Shown: positions 45,544 through 54,605 of the stretch, piece after piece | How the letters are laid out: every line of letters starts with the position of its first letter | How positions within the stretch are numbered: the stretch's first letter is position 1 | Source: Lysobacter terrestris | GTDB lineage: Bacteria > Pseudomonadota > Gammaproteobacteria > Xanthomonadales > Xanthomonadaceae | Length of the DNA stretch: 64,000 bases | NCBI RefSeq assembly: GCF_014489475.1 | Contig: NZ_CP060820.1 | Coordinates: forward strand, 1,938,001 to 2,002,000 | Direction of reading: 5' to 3' | The notes under the pieces: generated by a model | What the model saw: the letters and a program-made list of their open reading frames with translations, nothing else | The model's database searches: none | Told to the model about the DNA's origin: nothing | Made by a program: the position numbers and the translations under genes

Positions 45544-48330
45544 GTGCCGCTGAGTTGGAACGAGATCAAGGACCGCGCGCTCAGGTTCTCACGCGAATGG
45601 AAGGATGAAGCCAGCGAGGACGCCGAGGCCAAGTCGTTCTGGGATGCCTTCTTCGATGTGTTCGGAGTTTCGCGCCGACGCGTCGCCGCGTTCGAGAAGC
45701 GGGTGAAGAAGGTTGACGGAAAAGACGGCTTCATCGACCTGTTGTGGAAAGGCGTATTGCTGATCGAACACAAGTCGCGCGGCAAGGACCTCGACCGCGC
45801 CCACGGCCAGGCTCGCGATTATTTCCACGGCCTCAGCGACGCCGAGCTTCCGAAGTACCTGCTGGTCTCCGACTTCGCCCGCTTCCGCCTCTACGACCTC
45901 GACAGCGACGAACCGCCGGTCGAGTTTCCCATCGGCGAGTTGCACAGGCACATCCGCCGCTTCGGCTTCATCGCCGGCTATCAGGCGCGCAGCTTCAAGG
46001 AGGAAGACCCGGTCAACATCCAGGCCGCCGAGCGCATGGGCAAGCTGCATGACGCACTCAAGGCGGCGGGCTTCGATGGTCACGCGCTGGAAGTGCTGCT
46101 GGTGCGGCTGCTGTTCTGCCTGTTCGCCGACGACACCGGCATCTTCCAGCGCCACGCCTTCCACGAGCTGGTCGTGCAGCGCACGTCCGTTGACGGCGCC
46201 GACCTCGGCCTGTGGCTGGCGCAGCTGTTCCAGGTGCTCAATACCGCACAGGACAAGCGCCAGAAGACGCTGGACGCGCAACTGGCCGAATTCCCCTACG
46301 TCAACGGCAAGCTGTTCGAGGAGCCGCTACCATTGGCCGCGTTCGACGCGACAATGCGTCAGCAGCTGCTGGACGCCTCCGCACTGGACTGGAGCCGGAT
46401 CAGCCCGGCGATCTTCGGCTCGATGTTCCAGTCGGTGATGGACAGCAAGGCGCGGCGCAACCTCGGTGCGCACTACACCAGCGAGAAGAACATCCTCAAG
46501 CTGATCGGGCCGCTGTTCCTCGACGGGCTGAAGGCCGAGCTGGACAAGGCCGGCAATGACGAGAAGAAGCTGGCACAGCTGCACAAGAACCTGGCGACGC
46601 TGAAATTCCTCGACCCGGCCTGCGGCTGCGGCAACTTCCTGGTCATCGCCTACCGCGAACTGCGCCAGTTGGAGCTGGAAGTCCTCACGCGCCAGTTCGC
46701 CACCCAGCAATCGCTGCTGGCGCACGTCAGCGACCATGTGCTGGTTGACGTGGACCAGTTCCATGGCATTGAGATCGAGGAATTCCCCGCGCAGATCGCC
46801 CAGGTGGCGATGTGGCTGATGGACCACCAGATGAACTTGCGCGTGGCCGAGCAGTTCGGCGAGAACGTGGTTCGCCTGCCATTAAAGAAGTCCGCAGTGA
46901 TCGTGCATGGGAATGCATTGCGCATCGACTGGAACGATGTTGTGCGAGCAAAGGATTTGAGTTTCATCCTCGGCAATCCGCCTTTTGTTGGAAAAAAGGA
47001 GCAGAACACACAACAGAAAGCAGACATGGCAGTTGTGTTTTATGGAACTAAAGGTGCCGGTGTCCTCGATTTCGTTGCTGCGTGGTACCAGAAGGCGGCT
47101 GATTTCATTAGTTCTACGAGCATTCGATGCGCCTTCGTATCAACGAATTCGATAACTCAAGGAGAGCAGGTCGGAGTTCTATGGCCGCTTCTCCATGCGA
47201 AGGGGATCCAAATCCAGTTTGCTCACCGAACTTTCCGATGGAGCAGCGAGGCTCGTGGAAAGGCGGCGGTGCATTGCGTGATCATTGGTTTTGGACTTGA
47301 TCGGGAGCCGGCGCCTCAGCTTGCCGATTACGGTGACGTTAATGGTGAACCGAATTTCATGCGCGCTACGGAGATCAATCCGTATCTAGTGGATGGGCCA
47401 TTTGTCGCGCTACCAAACAGATCATCTCCAATTTCGACAGCGCCTTCGATGAATTACGGTAGCTTTGCGCTCGACGATGGCAACTACACGTTAGATGCAT
47501 CCGAAAGAGCTCAGATTCTCGCAAGTAGTCCGCAAGCGGAGGGCTGGCTGCATCCATTCATTGGCGGGCAGGAGTTGTTGCATTCAGAGGCAAGGTGGTG
47601 CCTCTGGTTGCTTGGAGCAGACCCGACTGCCATCAAGGCTGCCCCTGTCGTACTAGAGCGCGTAGAAAAGGTTCGTACTTGGCGCTCCCGAAGTGAGCGA
47701 GAGACAACTAAGAAGCTCGCCGCAACGCCAACTCTGTTCGCAGAGAACCGGCAACCGACGACAAGCTATGTAGCCATTCCAACCGTGTCTTCCGAGAAGC
47801 GCCTATACATTCCGATGGCGTTTTTGCGGCCAGAGACGGTCGCGTCTAACCAGATCTACGTGCTTGCTGACGCGACTCTTTTTCATTTCGGGGTGTTGCA
47901 TTCACAAATGCACATGTCGTGGATTCGGTCGGTTTGCGGTCGCCTCGAGAGCCGATATCGCTACTCTGCCGGCATCGTCTACAACAACTTCCCCTGGCCC
48001 GAACTCGCCGACGCCAAGCACCACTCCGCTATCGAGACTGCCGCGCAGGGCGTCCTCGACGCCCGCGCGAAGTTCCCTGGCAGCACGCTGGCCGACCTCT
48101 ACGATCCGCTGACCATGCCGCCCGCGCTGGTGAAGGCGCACCAGGCACTGGATCGCGCGGTGGACGCGGCCTACCTCGCCGCCGAGAAGGCCGGCGGGCG
48201 CAAGACTCCCAAGCTCGGCACCGATGCCGAGCGCGTCGCCTTCCTGTTCGAGCGCTACCAGGCCCTCACCTCACTGCTGCCCGCGGTCAAACCCAAGAAG
48301 GTCCGCGCGCCGCGGAGCGACAACGCATGA
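45544..48330 (+). CDS. MmeI-family single-chain restriction-methyltransferase (type IIL)
   Basis: 928 residues, aligned by eye along its length with MmeI (about 919). A PD-(D/E)XK nuclease at the N-terminus has Asp65 and Glu75-x-Lys77 in LLIEHKSRGKDLD. Next come a helical linker, then an adenine-N6 methyltransferase with motif I DPACGCGNF (357-365) and catalytic motif IV NPPF (478-481), a target-recognition region (about 600-830) and a C-terminal helical end. Type IIL enzymes cut at a fixed distance and modify one strand. GTG start (45544) after GGGGGA. The part encoding residues about 443-811 is markedly AT-rich. It overlaps the NERD gene by 4 bp. Confidence 0.92.
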   Translation: MPLSWNEIKDRALRFSREWKDEASEDAEAKSFWDAFFDVFGVSRRRVAAFEKRVKKVDGKDGFIDLLWKGVLLIEHKSRGKDLDRAHGQARDYFHGLSDAELPKYLLVSDFARFRLYDLDSDEPPVEFPIGELHRHIRRFGFIAGYQARSFKEEDPVNIQAAERMGKLHDALKAAGFDGHALEVLLVRLLFCLFADDTGIFQRHAFHELVVQRTSVDGADLGLWLAQLFQVLNTAQDKRQKTLDAQLAEFPYVNGKLFEEPLPLAAFDATMRQQLLDASALDWSRISPAIFGSMFQSVMDSKARRNLGAHYTSEKNILKLIGPLFLDGLKAELDKAGNDEKKLAQLHKNLATLKFLDPACGCGNFLVIAYRELRQLELEVLTRQFATQQSLLAHVSDHVLVDVDQFHGIEIEEFPAQIAQVAMWLMDHQMNLRVAEQFGENVVRLPLKKSAVIVHGNALRIDWNDVVRAKDLSFILGNPPFVGKKEQNTQQKADMAVVFYGTKGAGVLDFVAAWYQKAADFISSTSIRCAFVSTNSITQGEQVGVLWPLLHAKGIQIQFAHRTFRWSSEARGKAAVHCVIIGFGLDREPAPQLADYGDVNGEPNFMRATEINPYLVDGPFVALPNRSSPISTAPSMNYGSFALDDGNYTLDASERAQILASSPQAEGWLHPFIGGQELLHSEARWCLWLLGADPTAIKAAPVVLERVEKVRTWRSRSERETTKKLAATPTLFAENRQPTTSYVAIPTVSSEKRLYIPMAFLRPETVASNQIYVLADATLFHFGVLHSQMHMSWIRSVCGRLESRYRYSAGIVYNNFPWPELADAKHHSAIETAAQGVLDARAKFPGSTLADLYDPLTMPPALVKAHQALDRAVDAAYLAAEKAGGRKTPKLGTDAERVAFLFERYQALTSLLPAVKPKKVRAPRSDNA

Positions 48331-49226
48331 AGTGGTGGTCGGGACTGATCGGCCTCGCGCCGTTCGCGCTGTCCGCCGGGCTCGCCCTGACCTTCGCCCT
48401 GGCCTACAAGGCCCTGAACCGGCGCATGAGCCGGCGCTCGCCGCTGGCGGGACGCAAGGTCGGCAAGCTGCCGGGGCAGGAACTGGTCGAGCGCGTGTCG
48501 GACCACGAAACCGACCTGCTGTTGGCGGTGATGCTGATGTACATGGCGTTGCCGCTGATGTTCCTGGGCTGGGTCGGCACACGCTTCCGCCTGGATACGG
48601 TGGTGTGGGGATCGGTGGAGACGATCTTCCTGCTCGGGGCGCTGGCGCTGTTTGGGTACGGGCTGTTCGGCTACGTGCGTGCGTTCAGGGCCCGCGAGCG
48701 TGCCCGCGACGGCCTGCTGGCCGAACGTGTCACTGGCATGCAGCTCAATCGCCTGGTCGCGCAGGGCTGCACGGTGATGCACGACCTGCCCGGCGAGGGC
48801 TTCAACATCGACCACGTGGTGATCGCGCCACGCGGTGTGTACGCGGTGGAAACCAAGTCGTTCCGTAAGCCGAAGCAGACCGGCGCGGGCGACGCCTATC
48901 GCGTCGTCTTCGACGGTGCACTGCTGCGCTTCCCGGACTTCGCGGAGAAGAACGCACTGGAGCAGGCACGGCGGCAGGCGCAGTGGCTGGCGAAGGTATT
49001 GCGCGAAGCGTTGGGGCGCGATGTGCCGGTGATTCCCGCACTGGCCCTGCCGGGGTGGCTCATCGAGCAGGGCGACGACACATGGCGCAACGCCGCGGTG
49101 AAGGTCTTCTCGCCGATGGGCGGCGGCGCCAACTTCATGGCCAAGGACATCCAGGCCATCGACGCGACCACGCGCAACCTGATCCGCGATGCGCTGGCAG
49201 TTCGCTATCCGGACATTCCGGCCTGA
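48327..49226 (+). CDS. membrane-anchored NERD-domain nuclease-like protein
   Basis: 299 residues. Membrane segments at about 6-28, 64-86 and 94-116, then a NERD domain (about 128-245), a PD-(D/E)XK-like fold with Asp162 in NIDHVVIAPRG and Glu175-x-Lys177 in YAVETKSF. NERD domains are found in plasmid, phage-defence and DNA-processing proteins; the activity of most is untested. The ATGA overlap with the MmeI-like gene shows coupled translation. The full putative active site is intact. Confidence 0.85.
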   Translation: MKWWSGLIGLAPFALSAGLALTFALAYKALNRRMSRRSPLAGRKVGKLPGQELVERVSDHETDLLLAVMLMYMALPLMFLGWVGTRFRLDTVVWGSVETIFLLGALALFGYGLFGYVRAFRARERARDGLLAERVTGMQLNRLVAQGCTVMHDLPGEGFNIDHVVIAPRGVYAVETKSFRKPKQTGAGDAYRVVFDGALLRFPDFAEKNALEQARRQAQWLAKVLREALGRDVPVIPALALPGWLIEQGDDTWRNAAVKVFSPMGGGANFMAKDIQAIDATTRNLIRDALAVRYPDIPA

Positions 49227-49282
49227 CGGCGAAGTGCCGCGGGCTTGGCACAAGAACATGAGTGAACTTGAGGGGGACGGGA

Positions 49283-50251
49283 ATGGCCAAGCGGCCCTTT
49301 AGGGGAGAGGACAGCCTGCGCTTTGAAGAAGTGGCCCGCGACGAAGTCGCTCCGTTCTTGTCCTCTCGTGGACTGCAGGTGATCGAGGATCGGCGCGTCA
49401 AGACGGGAACTGCGGTTTCGCAAACCGTTTCCGCCCGGCTTCCGGATGGCAGCCTGGCTTCGATCAAGGTCAGGCTGTGTTGGCGCAGGGATGGTCGTAA
49501 CCCACGTGAACACCTGTACTCGGCCGCTCAGCTTCGGGCGCGACGCCTTGAGGCTGGTTGGGCGGCGACGATGGACGACATCACGCGCCGCAACAAACAG
49601 CAGGGTGTGACGCATTTGTTGCTGTTCCAGCGGGATCAGAACAAGACAACCCACGCAGCTCTGGTTCCGATTGATGCGGTTGCGCCGATCTGGCACGGGC
49701 AGTACCAGGTCAGCAATCAACTGATCGGGCAGGGCCTGATGGGTCGAATCCGCAAGAACCATGCAGCAAATGGGCACAGCCCAACGATATGGCTGCAGGA
49801 TGATCGGACGGCGGCCGCACACGCGGTTCCCAGAGTGCTGTGGACTTGGCCCGGCGTGATCGACCTCATGCGTGGCGACGCTGGCGGGATCGGCGCCGAG
49901 GCCGCGGACGACACCTTCGACGACTGCCCGGGCGTGACGGGGGATATCGGTAGCGATGGGGGAGAGCGGATCAAGATGATTCGCTCGGCAGTCAAGCGCG
50001 ACCCGCGCGTGCGTGATGCTGTCAGGGCCAGAGCCAACGGCAAGTGCGAACGTTGTGGCGCGTCGCGCGACTTCCCGGGTTTCATGGACGTGCACCACAT
50101 CATGGGCGTCGAGAAGAGCGACCGCCTGCACACGTGCGTTGCGCTGTGTCCCAACTGTCACCGAGAGGCCCATCTGTCTCCGGGTGCGGAGCAGATCAGG
50201 GTCGAGTTGACGAACTATGCAAACCAGTTCAAATCCGCTGGAAGCACGTAG
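49283..50251 (+). CDS. HNH endonuclease with unrecognised N-terminal domain
   Basis: 322 residues. The C-terminal HNH domain (about 245-300) has zinc ligands C255-x2-C258 and C289-x2-C292, the His pair in DVHHIMG (271-272) and His297. The N-terminal 200 residues (from FEEVARDEVAPFLSSRGLQV) form a separate alpha/beta domain that I cannot place; it could recognise DNA or a modification, as in type IV enzymes. ATG 49283 is preceded by a G-rich Shine-Dalgarno region (AGGGGGACGGGA); a GTG at 49262 is in frame. The stop codon TAG is part of a GTAGGGTGGG repeat. It sits 56 bp after the NERD gene, on the same strand. Confidence 0.85.
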   Translation: MAKRPFRGEDSLRFEEVARDEVAPFLSSRGLQVIEDRRVKTGTAVSQTVSARLPDGSLASIKVRLCWRRDGRNPREHLYSAAQLRARRLEAGWAATMDDITRRNKQQGVTHLLLFQRDQNKTTHAALVPIDAVAPIWHGQYQVSNQLIGQGLMGRIRKNHAANGHSPTIWLQDDRTAAAHAVPRVLWTWPGVIDLMRGDAGGIGAEAADDTFDDCPGVTGDIGSDGGERIKMIRSAVKRDPRVRDAVRARANGKCERCGASRDFPGFMDVHHIMGVEKSDRLHTCVALCPNCHREAHLSPGAEQIRVELTNYANQFKSAGST

Positions 50252-50335
50252 GGTGGGTTGAGCCGAAGGCGATACCCATCAATGCACGCGATCTGGATGA
50301 CGGGTTTCGTTTCACCCAACCCATTCCTGCGAGCT
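50249..50335. repeat. GTAGGGTGGGTTG / CAACCCATTCC palindromic element
   Basis: A left arm GTAGGGTGGGTTGAG (from 50248) and a right arm TTTCACCCAACCCATTC (50310-50327) can pair over about 50 bp. The left arm supplies the stop codon of the HNH gene. Confidence 0.65.
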
Positions 50336-50340
50336 GCCAG

Positions 50341-51144
50341 CTATCGCGTTCCAAATAGCGCGTTGATCTCTCCGTAACTCGCGCGCGGTGCATCCGCCGC
50401 GCGGCCGTCCTGCAGGAATGCGCCGGCAAGTCGGCCCACGTGGGCGAACACCGCCTCGGCCAGGTCGGAGCCGGCACTCAGGCGGCGCACGCCCAGCGCT
50501 TCGAGTTCGTCCAGCGGCGGCAGCGAGGGGCGCAGCATCACGTTGAGCGGTAGCGGCGTGCCGGCGGCGATGGCGCGGATCGCACCGGCTTCGGTCACGC
50601 CCGGCACGAACAGGCCATCGGTGCCGGCGTCGCGGTACTGCGCGGCGCGTTCGAGCACGGCTTCGACGCGGCGTTCCGGCGGCGCCAGCCCGCGCAGGTA
50701 CACGTCGGTGCGCGCGTTGATGTAGACGTCGAGCCCGCGCGCGGCCAGGGCCTGCTTGATGCGCGCGATCTTGGCACACAGCAGGTCCGGTGCGGCGGCG
50801 CCGTCTTCCAGGTTGATGCCGACCACGCCGAGTTCGGCCAGCCGCACCACGTGGCCGGCGACGGTGTCGGGATCGTCCGAATAGCCGCCTTCCACGTCCA
50901 TGCTCAGCGGCACGCGTACGACGCGCGCGATCTCGGCGGCGACGGCGAACAGTTGTTCGACGGGCAGCTGGTCACCGTCGGCGTAACCGCGGCTCCAGGC
51001 GACGCCGGCGCTGGTGGTCGCGATGGCCGGCGCGCCGAGGCTCTCGATCAGCCGCGCGCTGCCCGCGTCCCAGGCGTTGGCGATGCGCAGCACGCCCTGC
51101 GCGTGCAGGCGGCGGAAGTGGGCGGCGTGGTCGGCGTTGGGCAT
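50341..51144 (-). CDS. isocitrate lyase / PEP mutase superfamily protein
   Basis: 267 residues, single ICL/PEPM barrel. Signatures are IANAWDAGSARLIESLGAPAIATTSAGVAW, the metal/substrate region MDVEGGYSDDP, GINLEDGAAAPDLL and YINARTDVYLRG. The usual catalytic KKCGH loop of isocitrate or 2-methylisocitrate lyase is not present, so this is not PrpB; it fits the broad 'PEP phosphonomutase-like' group (oxaloacetate decarboxylase or carboxy-PEP mutase-like activity). No phosphonate genes are nearby. It is convergent with the HNH gene, marking the edge of the island. Confidence 0.85.
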   Translation of the reverse strand: MPNADHAAHFRRLHAQGVLRIANAWDAGSARLIESLGAPAIATTSAGVAWSRGYADGDQLPVEQLFAVAAEIARVVRVPLSMDVEGGYSDDPDTVAGHVVRLAELGVVGINLEDGAAAPDLLCAKIARIKQALAARGLDVYINARTDVYLRGLAPPERRVEAVLERAAQYRDAGTDGLFVPGVTEAGAIRAIAAGTPLPLNVMLRPSLPPLDELEALGVRRLSAGSDLAEAVFAHVGRLAGAFLQDGRAADAPRASYGEINALFGTR

Positions 51145-51425
51145 GTTGGCCTCGGCAGCTTCGGGATGGGCCAGCTTCGCAGATGTGCCCTGGCATTACC
51201 TGCCGCTTTCGGACACCGATGTGTTGCGCCGACGGATACCCAGCGATGGCGTCGGCAGGTCGGGTGCGCACGTCGGTCGTGCCCGGTCGCGGCATCTTCA
51301 CGCGATGCAGACACCCATCCGTATGCTTGGCCCGGCGTCGATGCCTTCACGCGCGAGTGATCGCGCTGAACACGTGCAGGCGGCGCGGCACCCCATCTCT
51401 TCCACGCAGGACCCAGGAGATACGC

Positions 51426-51758
51426 ATGGCTGGTTGGTATGAACTGAGCAAGAGTTCGGACGGGCAGTTCCGCTTCGTGCTGAAGGCGGGCAATTCGGAA
51501 ATCATCCTCAACAGCGAGCTGTACAAGTCGCTGGATGCGGCCCGCAACGGCATTGCCTCGGTACAGAAGAACGCAGCGGACGCGGCGCGCTACGAGAAGA
51601 AGGAAGCCAGCAACGGCAAGGCCTACTTCACGCTCAAGGCCGCCAACCACCAGGTCATCGGCACCAGCCAGATGTACGCATCGGCGGACTCGCGCGATGC
51701 CGGCATCGCCTCGGTGCAGAACAACGGCGCGACCGTGACGATCAAGGAGTCGCTGTAA
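51426..51758 (+). CDS. YegP family protein with tandem DUF1508
   Basis: 110 residues made of two copies of the DUF1508 unit: GWYELSKSSDGQFRFVLKAGN (2-22) with ILNSELYKSLDAARNGIASVQKN, and ASNGKAYFTLKAANHQVIGTSQMYAS with SRDAGIASVQNN. The family forms a small beta-alpha dimeric fold of unknown role, stress-associated in some genomes. The ATG at 51426 follows the Shine-Dalgarno CAGGAGA. It is monocistronic; the 281-bp gap before it shows nothing further that I could recognise. Confidence 0.9.
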   Translation: MAGWYELSKSSDGQFRFVLKAGNSEIILNSELYKSLDAARNGIASVQKNAADAARYEKKEASNGKAYFTLKAANHQVIGTSQMYASADSRDAGIASVQNNGATVTIKESL

Positions 51759-51915
51759 GACCGGATACGGCATGCCGGCCGGGCGGGCCGCAGCGAGCGG
51801 CCCGCCTGATGGAGAATCCGTCGCACCTCCCATCTTTCCCGACCTGCCGCCGCCCGACGAAGCCCGTCGCGGGGTGCGGTAGGGTGTGGGCACAGAACCA
51901 CGGTTGTCGAGGCCG

Positions 51916-52788
51916 ATGCGTGACGCGAATGGGCTGGCCGCCAGCCGCCTGCAACTCCCGCCGGGCCCCTGGCACACCGTGCTCGATTGCCTGTGCGCGC
52001 GCTTCCCCTTGATCCCGCGCGAGGTGTGGCTGGACCGCTTCGCGCGCGGGATGGTGCTGGATGCGAACGGTGCGCCGCTCGCGGTCGATGCGCCGTACCG
52101 GTTGGGCGCGGAGATCCGCTACTTCCGCGAGGTCGCGGACGAGGCGGCGATTCCGTTCCAGGAAACGCTGCTGCATGTCGACGCGCATCTGGTGGTGGCG
52201 GACAAGCCGCACTTCCTGCCGGTGACGCCGGCCGGCGGGCATGTGCGCGAGACCTTGCTGGCGCGGCTGGTGCAGCGGTTGGGGAATCCGGACTTGGTGC
52301 CGGTGCATCGCATCGATCGCGACACCGCCGGGCTGGTGCTGTTCTCGGCCGATCCCGCCACGCGCGCGGCGTACCAGGCGCTGTTCCGCGAGCGCCGCAT
52401 CCACAAGCGCTACGAGGCGATCGCGCCCGCGTTGCCGGGGCAGGCGTTTCCGCTGGTGCATGCATCGCGGCTGGAAGTGGGCGAACCGTTCTTCCGCATG
52501 CGCGAGGTCGACGGCGTGGCCAACAGCGAGACGCGCATCGAGGTCATCGAGCGCATGGGCGATGCGTGGCGTTACGCGCTGGAACCGGTCACCGGGCGCA
52601 AGCACCAGCTGCGCGTGCACATGGCGACGCTGGGCGCGCCGATCCGCAACGATCGCCTGTATCCGCAGCTGGTGGCGGCGGCCGCTGACGACTATTCGCG
52701 GCCGTTGCAGTTGCTGGCGCGGGCGTTGGCCTTCGTCGATCCGCTCAGTGGGGTCGAGCGCCGCTTCGAGAGCCAGCTGCGGCTGTAG
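51916..52788 (+). CDS. RluA-family pseudouridine synthase
   Basis: 290 residues. It isomerises uridine in rRNA or tRNA. The catalytic Asp lies in PVHRIDRDTAGLVLF (HRIDRDTAG, about residues 134-144); motif III is TGRKHQLRVHMATLG (around 228-242). The N-terminal 75 residues replace the S4 domain seen in RluD. The substrate position cannot be assigned. An earlier GTG at 51886 in the same frame would add 10 residues. Confidence 0.88.
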   Translation: MRDANGLAASRLQLPPGPWHTVLDCLCARFPLIPREVWLDRFARGMVLDANGAPLAVDAPYRLGAEIRYFREVADEAAIPFQETLLHVDAHLVVADKPHFLPVTPAGGHVRETLLARLVQRLGNPDLVPVHRIDRDTAGLVLFSADPATRAAYQALFRERRIHKRYEAIAPALPGQAFPLVHASRLEVGEPFFRMREVDGVANSETRIEVIERMGDAWRYALEPVTGRKHQLRVHMATLGAPIRNDRLYPQLVAAAADDYSRPLQLLARALAFVDPLSGVERRFESQLRL

Positions 52789-52821
52789 TAGTCGGCCCGA
52801 TCCGCATTGCCGCTCCGCCGA

Positions 52822-53331
52822 TCAGCGCTTGCTGCCGGCCGCCTTCGGCGCGGCCTGCTTGCGCGGATCGTCCGCCGGATTGATGTAGTTGATCTCGAAC
52901 GGCCCGGTGCTGTTGATCTGCACGACGCCGCCGTTGCGGGTACTGGCTTCGTGCAGCATCTGCTTCGGCAGCAGCACGTAGTCGCCCGGCACGAGGTCGG
53001 CCGCGTGCGCGTCCGCGGCATCGCCCATCGACAGGGTGAAGTCGCCTTCGAGCACGGTTACCTGCTCGTCGGTAGGGTGCCAGTGGCGCGGCACGCGGTA
53101 GCCCGGCGGTGCCTTCAGGCGGATCGCGAATGCGCCGGGCTTGCCGGGATCGCCCGACAGCACCACCGCCTGCGCGCCAGGCGGCAGCGCCGGCGGCGCA
53201 GCACCCCATTGGATGGACGCGGCACGCACCATCGCGTGGGTCATGGGGGCATTGGCGGGATCGGCTTGCGGTTCGGCGGCCCACAACGGGCCCGGCAGCA
53301 GGCACAGGCAGAACAGGATGGACGCTTTCAT
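52822..53331 (-). CDS. exported cupin-domain protein
   Basis: 169 residues with a signal peptide (1-18, LPGPLWA-AEP). The cupin barrel has metal motif 1 in RHWHPTDEQVTVLEGDF (two His and a Glu) and motif 2 in VLLPKQMLHEAST (His). A C-terminal lysine-rich tail KQAAPKAAGSKR is present. A periplasmic metal-binding small-molecule enzyme or binding protein is likely; the substrate is unknown. It is convergent with the pseudouridine synthase gene. Confidence 0.85.
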   Translation of the reverse strand: MKASILFCLCLLPGPLWAAEPQADPANAPMTHAMVRAASIQWGAAPPALPPGAQAVVLSGDPGKPGAFAIRLKAPPGYRVPRHWHPTDEQVTVLEGDFTLSMGDAADAHAADLVPGDYVLLPKQMLHEASTRNGGVVQINSTGPFEINYINPADDPRKQAAPKAAGSKR

Positions 53332-53451
53332 CGGAACACCTCCGGCATGGCGGTCCCCTGGAGCGCCGGGCGCGGGCGACGCAACGCGTCCGCACGGCCG
53401 GCACGCGCATTCTTGCCCCGGGCCGTTAAGGCGGTGCGATTGCGCCGCCGC

Positions 53452-54270
53452 TCAGCCCAGGCGCTGCGTTCCCGACCAGCGTTCGCCCGGCGCCAGCACG
53501 ACCGGCTGCAGCACCTGTCCGGCTTCCACGCAGACGAAGCGTTGGTGGTCGACGGGCGCGAGATCGCGCAGCGTGGCGGCCAGGGTCGCGCCGGGGTTCC
53601 ACACCACGGTGTCGCTGAAGCCGTCCTGTTCGATCGCGGTGGTGTGCGCGCCGTCGCGCAGCGTCAGGGGCGCGACCACGTCGTTGTAGATGCGGTCGAC
53701 TTCGCCGTCGAAACGCACGTCGAAGTTGTGTTCGCGGCGCAGCACGCCGCCGGCGGCGCTGTCTTCGTAGTCGCAACCCTGCAGGCCTTCCAGCGCGACG
53801 TCGGCGAGGTCGTGCACGCGCAGGTAGGTGTGCAGGGCGGCGGTGAAGGCGAAGTCGGTGGTGTCGGGGTTGTCGACGTCCAGGGTGAGTTCCAGCCGCG
53901 ACGCCGACAGGGCGATGCACAGGCGCGCGGTGAACGCGTGCGGCCAGTGCGCGGTGCGGGCGTTGGCGTGGAGCGCGAACACGGCGCGGCCATCGGCGAT
54001 GCCGTCGAACTGCCACGGCTGGCTGCGGGCGAAGCCGTGGCGGCCGTGCGGGCCGCGCTCGCCGAACTGCGGAAAGATCACCGGCACGCCGCCGCGGATC
54101 GAGGCGCCTTCGCCGTAATTGGCGCGTTCGCTCAGGAACAGGCGTTCGCGGCCGTCGGCGGGGATCCACGAGAGCACGTGCGCGCCGTGCAGGGCGACGA
54201 GGGCGGTGGCGCCGTCGGCGTGGAGGCGGAGGCAGGGGGTTCCGTTGAATTCGGTGGGTTCGGTTTGCAT
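53452..54270 (-). CDS. D-hexose-6-phosphate mutarotase (YeaD type)
   Basis: 272 residues of the aldose-epimerase fold. IRGGVPVIFPQFGERGPHGRHGFARSQPW is the typical YeaD substrate region (about 57-85), the catalytic His lies in AALHTYLRV, and the Glu in VCVEAGQVLQPV near the C-terminus. It equilibrates glucose-6-phosphate anomers. Its start ATG at 54270 lies next to a repeat-filled region. No sugar operon surrounds it. Confidence 0.9.
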   Translation of the reverse strand: MQTEPTEFNGTPCLRLHADGATALVALHGAHVLSWIPADGRERLFLSERANYGEGASIRGGVPVIFPQFGERGPHGRHGFARSQPWQFDGIADGRAVFALHANARTAHWPHAFTARLCIALSASRLELTLDVDNPDTTDFAFTAALHTYLRVHDLADVALEGLQGCDYEDSAAGGVLRREHNFDVRFDGEVDRIYNDVVAPLTLRDGAHTTAIEQDGFSDTVVWNPGATLAATLRDLAPVDHQRFVCVEAGQVLQPVVLAPGERWSGTQRLG

Positions 54271-54345
54271 GGGGGGATAAGTGGTGAATCAGGAAGTTGG
54301 TGAAGCAGCAACTGGTGAAGCAGCAGTGGTGAAGTAACGGGTAAT

Positions 54346-54599
54346 GCTGTCATCCCGAGCGTAGCGAGGGATCTGCTTTTGCAGGCGCTCAATCGGAAGC
54401 GGAACAGCAGATCCCTCGCTGCCCTCGGGATGACAACTGAAGTCGCTTCGGGGTGACTGACCCTCACCCTGCGTCGCTGCGCGACGCGGTTCCTGGCTCT
54501 GCTCCCGGCCCTTGCGCATGGCGCAAGGGCGTTCAGTCGGGCGTGCGCCAGTGGCGCACAAACGCCCGCCTTCACCGCCGCAGGCGGGGCGAGGGGTGA
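54346..54599. repeat. inverted GTCATCCCGAGCG-type pair and a CCTCACCC repeat
   Basis: The 335-bp gap 54271-54605 contains no gene. TGTCATCCCGAGCGTAGCGA (about 54349) pairs with its inverted partner TCGCTGCCCTCGGGATGACA (about 54416-54435); TCCCTCGC/GCGAGGGA lie inside. CTGACCCTCACCCTGCGTCG and a second GCGGGGCGAGGGGTGAGG at its end form another element. Confidence 0.75.
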
Positions 54600-54605
54600 G
54601 GCTCC

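Noticed and set aside
50341-51144. PEP mutase-family protein considered as PrpB completing the methylcitrate genes.
   Set aside because: The catalytic KKCGH motif of isocitrate and 2-methylisocitrate lyases is missing, and it lies 37 kb away from acnD.
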